64,000 nt of DNA from Anaspis maculata (lineage: Eukaryota; Arthropoda; Insecta; Coleoptera; Scraptiidae): positions 99,963,863 to 100,027,862 of the forward strand of contig OX421961.1 of the NCBI GenBank assembly GCA_949128115.1, read 5' to 3'. A model generated the notes under the pieces. It ran no database searches. It was not told the origin of the DNA and saw nothing but the letters and a program-made list of their open reading frames with translations. The position numbers and the translations under genes were made by a program. Positions 39,301 through 51,300 of this stretch are shown piece by piece (the stretch's first letter is position 1; every line of letters begins with the position of its first letter).

Positions 39301-42300
39301 TACATTGACTATTTTATGCTCATGAAGTCACAGCAAACTGTTCTTGATTACCTTGAATCGTCTTTAAAATGTAGGGGAAAACAAGATAAAAAAACAAGAA
39401 CACTCTTTTTCCCATAAATGAGTAATTCTTCGAGATATTGACACAATACTTGGTATTTCTTCAAAAAGTAATGTTAGAAATAATATGAGCTGGGTAGCCA
39501 ATTTCTAAGTCAACTATTTCCAGAAATACGATTGTCAACTTTTTTTTTCTCTTGAGCACCATCTTGAATCTGCCTTGTGAGGCATCGTTGAAAAAGTGAT
39601 TGGTTATTATAATAATGGTAACATGAAAACATTGCATCGCAAAAACAACCTCCTCATCATAATTTAGTGACCTCTTCAGCGGGAAAGAATTGTCATTCAC
39701 GTATTTTTTGGCTCTTCAAAGCTTTAGTGCCCATGATGGCATTTGCAACATCTGGAATGGTAAAATATGTTACGCATTATGAACCTTGATGTACTTTGAG
39801 GTAGCCTACCAAGTTTCACCATCATCAATTGAGAGGTTTGTTCTTAAAAGCTGTTTGAACAAAATTTGTTTGATTTTTTTATGAAAAATACAAAATATTG
39901 GGTCTCTTACCCTTACTTGATCCCTCACTGAGGATAGCCTGAAACCGAAAGTCTCGGAATTTTTTATGATAATGGTTCAATGGAAAGTGCTCTTCAATGT
40001 TTAGTTGTCAAAAATTGCATAACTGCGTTCAGATTCCAGACAGGGAGCGATAAAGAAATTCATGCTGTAAAAAAAGACATAAATTACAATAGAGAAAAAA
40101 CTAGCCCAGAGCTAGACTGAAAGCTGTCTGGAGACCTTGCTTTTTATAACATAAATGTGCAATTTTGTACACTGGTAGAGCCTCAAGTTAGTAATGTTTC
40201 AAGCCTTTCACCCACGCTTGAGAGTTTCACAGAACCTGTGTATTGCGCGAAGCCTATCTAAAAAGGACATTTCCGGGATTTCTCCGTTGCATTAAAAGTT
40301 GTCTCTTTTTTCACTGCAAGAACTTCTTTGTCGCTCTCTGTCTGGAATCTGAACGCAACTATGCAGATTTTGACAACTACACATTGAAGAGCAGTTCTCG
40401 GTGAACCATTAGCATAAAATTTTTACAGACTTTCGGTTTCAGGCTTTCCTCAACGAGGGATCAAATAAGGGTGAAAGATCCAATATTTTGCATTTTCCAC
40501 AAAAAAATTAAACAAATTTTGTTCAAACAGCCTTTGAGAACAAACCTTTCAATTGATGATTGCAAAACTTGGTAGGCTACCTCAAAGTACATCAAGGTTC
40601 ATAATGCCTAACATATTTTACCATTCCAGATGTTGCAAATGCTATCATGGGCACTAAAGCTCTGAAGAGCCAGAAAATACGTGAATGGCAATTCTTTTTC
40701 GCCGAAGAGGTCACTAAATTATGACGAGGAGGTTGTTTTTACGATGCAATGATTGAATATTACCATTATTATGATAACCAATCACTTTTTCGACGATGCC
40801 TCACAGGGCAGATTCAAGATGGTGCTCAAGAGGAAAAAAAAAGTTGACAATCGTATTTCTGGAAATAGTTGGCTTAGGAATTGGCTACCCAGCTCATATC
40901 ATTTCTAACAATACTTTTAGTGGAAATACCAAGTATTGTGTCAATATCTCTAAGAATCACTTATTTATGGAAAAAAGAGTGGTTTTGTTTTTTTTTCCGT
41001 TTTTTCCCTACATTTCAAAGACGGTTCAAGGTAATCAAGAGCGGTTTACTGTGACTTCATGAGCATAAAACAATTAATGTATGTGGTGAATTACAGGTCT
41101 CCACATGCTACGGTTATTTAAATATAATTTTCCAACTTTTTTTTCTGTTTTACCCTGTATACGCTGCCTGCATGGATGGCGCTGATGGCTACCTTTCCGG
41201 ATCGGAAGAGTATGATGCAAAGAGCATTTCCACCAAGTAGCATCTTCTCATCAAAAAATGCAAGGTTCATTCCATTTTATGCAACTAGCATCCGGACTAC
41301 TTATGCCACTACGCCTGGCGAGGCTTAAGGCTGTATTCGCCGCAGGGTGGAAGTATCTTTAATATTTCTCCCCAAAAAATGGAGATGAAAACTTTTTTTT
41401 TTATACGGTTTTCTGAATGTGTTACAAAATTTAATACATAGCGTGTGGCCATGTATTTAATTTTATATGTCTTACAAAATTATAGAGCAGTTGATCATTT
41501 TCTCGTTTATCGAAAAATGTCCCAGCAAAATTTCAAAATCTTTTCCAGTAATCTAGGGCTGTCACCAAACGGAAACAAGGTGAACAAACATTTAATGGAA
41601 TCCCATCAAAATCTCTATATCTCTCCATCTTCATTTTTAAGGGAGAAATATTAATACCTTGCGAATGCAGCCCTGAACATGCAGATGGTTTTCATCACAG
41701 AAAAAGCTTAGGGTCAACTTGCCTGCTCAAAGAAGTTGACAAAACGTGAGTTTTGAAAAATTATTGTACCTATTTATTGTTGTGTTGCCATCTTTTTCAA
41801 CACATCTAAAAGTTATTGACTTTGAGTTCTACCAGGCTGTTTTAAATTCGCATCCTAATACGATCTACGACAAAATCATGTATATTTTGCATCTCAAAAG
41901 CTGAGCTAGACAATAATTGAAGTCAGGGGCATCCAATCTCGAAAAACCTCGATCCGGTTGATTTAGCGTCAAGCCAGGACGCCTTTCCTTATACAACCTC
42001 CCATCCTCCATTCTGAAAAATGGATGTGCCATAATCATATATTTCGGCTGAGGAAACCATACAATAACGACCCAATTTATTACAGCCCAATCCTTTTAGA
42101 GCCCAGCACAGAAAAAAGAACTCGAATTTAATTCGCTACAATGAAGTGTTAAATATCCAAAGTCAGAGGACCGTTTTTTTTTCGCTGTTGGTGTCGTTCT
42201 CCCTCGTTTGCGAACTAGAGCATGAGGAAAAAATGCCCTCTGCTCTTTTCCCAGACGACATTACCGTAAATTAAGCCAAAAACATCATCATATTCAGGGA

Positions 42301-45300
42301 AATCTATCCGGTAACGGCGTGTATATCCACGTATGAGTATACGTAATGTTCGAAGTTCGATCCTAAATCTGACTTAATTGTTGCAGTTTTCGTAATTTTG
42401 GGTCACCACTACGAGCACTTGGGACTTATGGTCGCTATGGAGGAGAAGAAACTGTTTGATAAAGGTTTGTATAATAGACGTAATGTTTTGTTGCTTTTAC
42501 ATCGTTGCTGCTCGGCAGTTCAGCTTCGGATTAGTTCAGGATATTTATGGTAGACGTGGAAAATTGCTGCTTGATTAATCTCGGCGCGCGCGAATTATGG
42601 CCTTAGAGAAAGAAGCTGAAAAATTGGGAGATACGAAGCCATTCCAAATTGTCTTGACATTTTCGTTTGAGAATACGGACGAATATATATTATATGTAAA
42701 CAATTTTTTATGTGTAACCAGTAACCACAGTGAAAGCTTCTCTGAACACGTTATTCAATCAGAAACGAATGTGCAAAATAAGCCATCATAGCACAGTTTT
42801 TTCTGAAAACTACATACTTCAGGCTCCACCATCGCTGTTCCGGAAGTTTATAACCGATTCGGGCATTTGTGAATGGACTGAACAACAAGAATCCAAGCAT
42901 CACATTGCGGCGCAGTGAGTCCGGCTGGTCTGGGGAAGTGGTACAATGGGCTTAAAAGCGAGGTCTACGTGCCCGCTATCTGCTCCGCTGAACTTTCTTA
43001 ATAAAATCTAGAATCCAGAAATATTTTTCGTTAGATTCTTGTTGTTGGGATACATTTCCCGGTTTCTCTGCAGAAACTCTGCTTAGAGGAGGCGATAATA
43101 GGTGATGATTTTCGAAGCATGCCACCATAGAAAAGTAGATTCGCCGTAATTCGTAATGAATGCGTTGTTTCATATGGAAATTCTATGAATCGTGTGTTTA
43201 CCCTGGCTTCGTGAGTTTCCATCTTTTTAGTTTTGGAAAAACAGCCGTAAATCGAAAGACGTGCGTAACTACTAGACGTGGCACTTTTCGTCGAGTTTGA
43301 ATATTTCCTCAACTTCGAAGCGATTCAAACATAACTTCCATCGGCCTACCAGATAAAAATTCTTTGGTTGTCCTTGCCCCATAAAATAGTCTGAAACTAA
43401 ACTTCATGAGAAATTACGTCCATCTCATAGAAATGGTCCATCTCCACAATAATGGGCGTGAGTGACACTTTACCGGAAGGCAAATTTTTCCAAAGTTATT
43501 TTTGCAAGCTGCAACTTACATAAGTACCTATTATTCAATCATGCAACTTTGTAGGCACCTACTAAACAGTACCCATATAAAAGTTATCTACATTTCAGGC
43601 GAAGTTACAGTCATGATAATAAACTGGATTAAAGTTGAAGAAACTTCTTCCAAGCTCGGCTTGATTTCACTTTGATGTCAGTATACATTTTGTTACGATG
43701 ACGAAATAGGATCCGCGATGGTATATTGCATTGAAATCGAAAGACATCAACATTTTCCCTCTTTCTAACTGATGCCGCACCGGTAAGTGGAAGTTGGAAA
43801 TGTATCGATGTAGCCCCGATCGATGACCCCTTATAATCGTCCATCCGGACTTTCTTTCTGTTCCCTGTCGAATATCATCCAGGTCCGCCAAATAAAATTA
43901 TAATCCTGCTCCAGGCGTATCGCGCTCCTGAGTTTCAGGTATACACCTACTTTTTAGCGCATTTTTTAGCGAGGTCCGTCCGTCTGTTTATCCGTCCGTC
44001 TTGTAGTTGAACTCCTGGACTGGACTTCAAATGAAAACTCGTAGCGGTTTCGGGTTTCTTGTAAATTAATGCTAACTGTCTGCGGATGGGAATAGTTAAG
44101 CACAAAAAATATTTGGTTCGGCCGCGCGATTGCAAGAAAAAAAAACTAAAATGTTTAAAAAGTTGGTAATCAACGCTACTGTGTGAACTTCTACATCGAA
44201 GAATCTTGCGCACCGTTCTAGATACATGCATATATGCACAGAACGAAATACGCAGAAAGCAATGGGAAAATTTTAGTGGAAGAATAATCATTCTGATTTC
44301 TTTATTGCTATAGGAGATGAGTGCTAGAGTGCCGCTTTTTTTAAGAAGCGGGTTCCGTCTCGCGATTCGCCACAAAGCAAAAATTATTTGTATGGACTAC
44401 ACAGTGTAAATTTCGACATCGAGACAATTTGCGTTCTCTTACAGATAGATACATACATTCAGCGACTGAAATGTGCAGCAAGAAATGGTGAAATTTTTAG
44501 TGAAAGAATTGACTTGATTGATCCATTCTTGAGGAAGATACTTACCTCAATTTTCATACCGAATCTATACTTATGTACTTACCTACTCGTATATGCGAAT
44601 GTGACTTTTACATTCGCGGCGCTGCGGTTCAGCAAGCTGGCCCTGCCTCCATGCTTGAGACCGATATAGGTTTAATTCTTTTTTATAGAATATTTTCTGG
44701 TCTTGGTTGATGTTTGGCAGTTATTGTGGAAGATTACACAATAAAGACCACAAATAAAGGCCTATATTATTATTATTATTATTATTATGAACAGACACAA
44801 TTTTGGGGAAGAAATTTTTCAAATCGGACCAACGGTTTTCGAGTTTTCCTCCCTGGAAAAACTGCATATTTCCAACTTTTTATCCGACAAACAAAGTTCT
44901 ATCGTTTGTTTTTTCAAGTTTTGGTTCTGGTTTTTGAACATTTTTTTTTATCAATTCACCGGGACTTTTCCAGTTGAATATGCAAAACCTTTGCAACTTA
45001 ACTGAACCTATGCCTGGCATATCGAGACCCAACTCAAATGATGGAGCGATTCAAGGTTCTTCCATTTATTTCCAGAAATCATTTCGATGCACAGAAAAAG
45101 AAATCAATCCAGCACATAGAGCGAAGTCATGTCGGCTCATAGACTCCTTGATGTTGCATCCATGGGAATTTGCGATTTTGTGATTTGCTCCAGCCTATTT
45201 GGCTTCGCAGTTATCTTATTACTTACAGGGCGGGATCCTAACCGATGGAGTAATGATAATCGTTAATCAATGTCTTATTTTTTAACAGTAGATAAAGTAT

Positions 45301-48300
45301 CCTTATTCATCGCCAAAGCGCAAATAGCTTTTGCTGTTTACATTTTGAACTTCGTTGCTTGCCGAACGTAAGTTGGCCGGCATGTTCTCTATCACGCCAT
45401 GCCATGGCAAGATTAGGCATTGAATAATTGCCCCGCAACAAATTTATTTACAGTCATTTTGAAAATTATTAATTAAAACCGGCGCCGGCGGTAATCAATC
45501 ATTTTTGAATGAATTTTAAATACTTTGGTGCCTAATTTCCAACTGCGCTTCAGTAAACAACTGTTAGGTATATTAATTATTTTGCAAGCAGAAATAATGG
45601 TTGTCCGTCCTTTGTATGCTTGTTTTTTTGTCGTTTAAAGACCAAATGGAATGGTATACATACGCTTCATTGGGGTAACAGAGTACAAGGCTTTGGCAAG
45701 GCCCATGAAGACATCACAATTCTGATGCTCTAATACGAAAGGTCACGAAAGCAAAACTTCCGTGCATTTTCAAGTTCCAGTATGGACCGTATAGTCGAAA
45801 GTACCTACCTAATTCGGTAAAAAGAAAAGAAATGAAACCAAGGGCTAAACCCTAAATCATTTCGGCAATATGATATAGGCCTCCGTGGATTTCATTGGAA
45901 ATAATTAGTAAATCATTAGAGATCGGTGTATTGGATGTACTTTCATACTTTGATGAAAAATCTCGAACGAAACAATAAAAAAGCTTTCTTGGGCTGAATG
46001 GTTAGTTTTGATTTTCTAGTGATATCAAAAAACACCTGTGGTGCAAAATCGAATTCATTAAGCTGTATGGATGGGCTACCTTGCGTTCAAACTGCCACCC
46101 ATCGCTTCAAAGGTTGGCAATTCTGACAAACATCATGGCACCACTGCAGGCGATATAGAAAATAATTATCTAAATCAATAATTTTCTGCCAAAAGTGGCC
46201 CTGCCACAAGTAAGTAGACCAGTCAAATAAGAAAAGCTAGAGGAAAAAAACTGTCGGAGTTTTGGAAATTTGACAGAGATGATCGCTAAGGTATACTAAT
46301 AAACATACTAACAGTCCTCAACTCTACTTGATGCGCTCGAGCCGTTATCTTGGAAAAATGGTCCTTCGATCAAGTTTTCTGCTCAATGTCACGCATTAGC
46401 AATAATTAATTACTTCTTTTCATAAAATACTGTCATAATATCCTCTACAAGAAATGTTATTCATCAATTTTTTTCAGATGTGTTATAATTATCAGGATGA
46501 ATTAAAAAAAAACTTAGGTAAGTACGTTGACAAATTTTTGCCCAATAGCTGGATATATTAGCCCAGGCATATTAGGTTTTAACCCGCAACAAATTTCCAC
46601 AAAGCTGAAATTTGGTATACGGGCCTTGTAAGACCTAAGGAGTAACATATCAAAATACTCGGTGGCACACCCTTGTGCGACATTGATTGTGGGGGAGGGG
46701 GCTAAATATTGCCATTTTAAATGCGTAAATGACACCCTGTAGCTTATATAAATGGAAAAAATCATATTTAGATCCCTCAAGGCTTCACAATATTTGCTTG
46801 ACGTTTGAATTGTTGATAAGTAGTTTGGCTTGCCTGAAAAAAAAAGAAGATCGTCAAAATTTATTTTGTTTCTCAAAAGCCTCGAATTGATATCGGCAAG
46901 TGTGGTATCGTTTCTAACTAAATCTTGGCCTCTGATATCAAATATGGTGTTTAAAATTGCATTGAAACACGATTAAACAAGTTTTACTGAAAAAACGACG
47001 ATTTTTGCCATCTGAAATTGTCGTTTTGTAATTTCGGTTTACGTATGGTTAGAATCATTTCAATTGAGTATTTCCAACAGAATTCATTGTTCTTAACCAT
47101 TTTATACCTAAAAACGATAAAAACAATGTGCCTGTATTCATTACAAGATCAGAAAGTTGATCTGTTGTGAAAGTGATTATATGCCCAATTTTCTCTCGAA
47201 AATTATACAATTTTTGCAGTTCTTTTTTTTTACTGATGAATGATGGAGCGGTTTCACTGTTCTTGTGTGTACTTATACTAAGTTAAGTTCTTCCTCTATC
47301 AGAAAATACCAAAAGCTTTTGTATCTATCGGGCAATAGAAACATAAAATCATCTTTTCTGTAGCCGTTATTCCATTTTCAGAAAAAAAAGTAGGTGTAAA
47401 ACTTGTTTAATGAAAAATTGATGCTCTGACTTCGTAATATAAATAGGCATAAGCAATTGATGCTGTGTTTGTCCAAGATAAACATAAATATAGGATTTGT
47501 CGGTGATTTTTATTTTTGACAGCTTATTCAGACAATGATGCCCCTAAATGAAGAAACCACAATTTTTTCTGTAGAGAATTCATTATTTTCGGGATGAGCA
47601 CTGTGAATATCAACTGTTCACTCATCAGTCTCATCACTTGGGTCTGTTTCGAAGATGGGAAGAAGAAACTATTAACAATGCTCAGCTTTATTGGCCATCA
47701 CAAAATATTCTCACATGTTTCTCATTCAAAGATCTAGGAGAGAAATTCCACCTTGCGCGTACTATTCACGCCACTATCAAGCAGAAATATTTCATGGCTA
47801 CCGGAGTCCACTTCATAGGCAACAATATACCGTGTTTCCTTTGAGACCCACCTTATATTGTAAAATGAGTGGTTCGTCCACAGGAACAGTTTTAGAGAAA
47901 AGTGTCTGGGTGAATTTTTTGACTAGATATTCAAAGCCCCAAAATCGTAGGAGGCACAGAGGTGTTAGTCCAAATATTTTGATATGTTCTTCCCTAGGGA
48001 TCATACCAGTTATATATCAATATTCAACTTTGTGCGACATTGCTTGAGGCTTTAAATTCTCACATGGTTTTTCCTGAAATATCCGGGCGACAAATTAACA
48101 CTCAACCGCCTTTCCCGCAGAACTAACCAATCGGAAGAGTTACAAAGGCTCCCTCACACACTTAAGCACTAACAACAAATCTCTTTCGTTCATTTGAAAC
48201 AGATCTTATATCGATCGGATACTCCGTTCACTTGCAGGAACAGATTGGAGATAGGTATCTCTCTAATTCTTAGAACTTGACCTTTGAGGATGAAAATCAA

Positions 48301-51300
48301 AGGACGCACGAGGGTGTAAGTCCGAGTATTTTGATATGTTGTTTCGTAGGTCCGATAGAACATATATACCAAAATTCAGCTTTGAGGGAATTTGTTACGG
48401 GTTACCACGATTTTTCGACTAAAATGCCTGGGCTATATTGTCTTGAAATTTTGTACACGTGTTGGTTATCTATATCTTGGGAAAATGTAGGTTACATTCC
48501 AAATTAAAAAAAAGTTGAAAAAAATGTTGATTTTTCCAAAAATTTTGTGGAATTTCAAAAACTTTTGTTTTTAATGGTCTCTCAAAAATGGTTCAGCTGA
48601 ATACTCGACGTGACCTCCATTCTCAGTCAAAGAAGCACAGTCTTGTATGTCATATTTTACTGATTTTTGTCGATTTTGCACCTATTTCACGGCCCCACGG
48701 TCTATTTCACTGTCCTCCGGGATATACTAAAAAAAAAATGGAATCGGAGGACCTTTGTCCAAGATGGCGGCTCTAGCGCAACAGGTAGAGCTGGGAACTT
48801 TTAGTATGTTTATCAGTACACCTTATCGAACATTTATGTGGAATTTCCAAAACTCCGACAGTTTTTTTCCTTCAAACAGAAAAATTTGTTCTAATTTGAC
48901 TTGTTCTAAAGTTACAAATTCATTTGATCGTATGATCGAAATAGCTGTTTCATGGTGCTAGTGGTAAGAAAATACTCATAGCCCCAGCACATCGCAACAC
49001 CCACATATAGTCCCTTATTACTTTCTTTCGGCAATGGGCACAACATTGAGGACCCAACCAACGTTTCAGCACTGTTGTTTCGCGTTTTATCGATATCAAA
49101 CGAATTAAAATCCATGTAAGATCTTGATGTGAATGTCTAGGTCTAGAACTTTTTGTTGAGATCGCTCAACTTTAGAGTTACGCATTGAAAGCCTGCTATA
49201 CGACACAGAAATTGGTTTCAACATTATAATTTTCCAACGGTGGCTCAACAAAAGAAAGGTTGATAAACCCTGGATTAGATAGGTACTGTAATTTGCCCCA
49301 TTCATCAACCTCATAGTATGTGATTTCCAGGTGAGTACTTCGTCGTCGGCGTTGACATAGAACAGTACGATAGCGAAAACCCATCAAAATACTTGCGCGG
49401 CCTTCTCCGAGACGAAAGCGATCCAGTGGCCCAAAGAGCTTTCCAAAACTACCTGGGTGTTGTCCCTTCTAGCCCGGTGGGCTTCGAGAACTTCACGACG
49501 CTCGTCAATTCGTACATGGAAATACCTCCGTTCAATTTCCCGAATCCCCTTATCTATGTTGGCGGTGCCAAAAGGGTAAGTAATAAGTAACCCTAAACTG
49601 GTACAAAGTCCCAATAATAGACTTAAGGCAAAACGTAGAGACCTTTGGTTAAAGTTCTTGATGAAGGGAAAAAGCACTGCAAAATGATTCATTTTTAGGA
49701 CATGAATTTGTTCCAGATTCGGGCCGAAGCCGCTTATCTGTACGATGCAGTTCATCTGTACGCCAAAGCACTTGACAGCGTTTTGGGAGACGGCGATGAT
49801 CCTAGAAATGGCACGGCAATCATCGAGCGCATGAAAGAGACGCATTACAAGAGCGCCATGGGGTGAGTTTTTAAAATTGTCGGAGAAGCAGGATACAGAG
49901 ACGTGTGTTTCAAAAGTTTATCTCCAGAGCCATTAAATTGCATTCTAACCCCGAGAGCTTCTGTAACGGACGACGGAAGAAGAGTTATTCCGAATCCAAT
50001 TAATCAGACTCATCAGAATCCAGCACTAGAGCTCTGTCGCATGTCACGTGTAGAAACGGGGGTATATATGGGGAAAAACTTGACGCCTGCAACACGAGAA
50101 AGGCAAGTTCACAGTTATTGGGATTGTCACTGCTTCGTAGTTATCCAGTTTCATTTGGCATGCATCATGCGACGCGTCTATGGAAATGGCGTAAATTCCA
50201 GATCTGATTCGCGCTCCGCACCCTCCGTCCGGATTTTCGCGTGCAATTTTGTGGAAAATGCGATAGAGACGAGCCCGCCATTCGTGATGTACTAGGTATA
50301 CCCAGACACAGTGTGCGCGGCGAAGAAAAACGATTTGCTTTTTTCAATCGACGTAAAAGTGGAGGAAAAGGCCTCCCGCCTCATTTTTAAATTAGTGTCG
50401 TTATAAGTCGATTGTTATTATCGTGGGGAATTTATTCAGCTCTTATGTAAATCAACCCTCTCCGAGAGGAAAACAACAAGCCGCAGCTTTAGCAAGTCCG
50501 GGGATCCTCATTAAATGGGGCTCCAAAAAACGATTCCTTTAATAAATAACGTTCCACATGGCCGGTTATTTTGTTCAACGACGAAATGTAAGCATCACAA
50601 TATTCCTTGTTTTATCTGATGCAAATTGACGTGGTTCGGGCATGAGTTGAACATCCCCGCATAGCCAATTTTAATTATTAAAATGTAGGTTGGATGATGC
50701 GAGCGTCAGGGCTTTTCATAGTGGGCACAGTTTTCAATAATGCTGTTATAGAAGCATATTATCATAATATTATAGATTATCTAACGAGGGGACGTACCCG
50801 TTATTCTATTAAGAAAAATGTATACCAATCAACGTGTAGTACGAGTACGCCGAAAAAATTATAAATAGGTGATTGATTCTTAGATACCTTGTTTACATGG
50901 ACGAGAATGGAGACGCCGAAGGAAACTATACTTTGGTAGCGCGGAAACCTTACGACGAAGGGGAGTTCGGCTTATTTCCAGTTGGAGTTTTTGCTCTAAG
51001 AAGAACGGATTCACGTTTACCAGTGAGTATCAAATCAAGTTAGTCGATAAATTCATTTTCACTCAAAGAATGCAATTTGGAATTTGGCAAATCGTCTTCT
51101 CTTTCCATTGCATTCCACATTGATCTCTTAGTGTAGGCAGCAGGTATTTTTCTATTTGAAGTATGTACCATTCAGCAGGTTATCCAAGAATATGATTATT
51201 ATTTATTGAACCAATTTTGATTGCGAGTATTATAAGTCTAATATCCATATATAGCCAACGAAGAAAAAAATGCGAAAATGAATAGTGTATTTTTGAAAAC

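Larger units (their letters stand above)
36747..42386 (+). other. Gyc76C: Intron 3 of Gyc76C (5.6 kb)
   Basis: Contains the repeats at 37553-38915 and the large palindrome at 39094-41300. Stretches 36747-37552 and 41301-42386 show no gene. Confidence 0.8.
42465..49330 (+). other. Gyc76C: Intron 4 of Gyc76C (6.9 kb)
   Basis: Contains the reverse copy of the AATGCGCTAAAAA repeat tail (43955-44005), a TTA microsatellite (44766-44788), element A copy 3 (44800-45065) and repeats with a CCCAGGC end near 46.5 and 47.9-48.4 kb. The ORFs here, including 43947-44375 and 47691-48047, have no recognisable domain. Confidence 0.8.

Noticed and set aside
39004..41062. ORFs sharing KKLTIVFLEIVxLxIGYPAHIISN on both strands
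   Set aside because: The same arm of the 39-41-kb palindrome read twice; no protein family similarity.
48764..48800. Possible tRNA A-box (CTAGCGCAACAGGTAGAG)
   Set aside because: No matching B-box at tRNA spacing and no cloverleaf; likely chance.
49903..50295. 130-codon ORF right after Gyc76C exon 6
   Set aside because: Reading through the donor would break the receptor domain; the ORF has no receptor similarity, and exon 7 continues the domain in frame after splicing.
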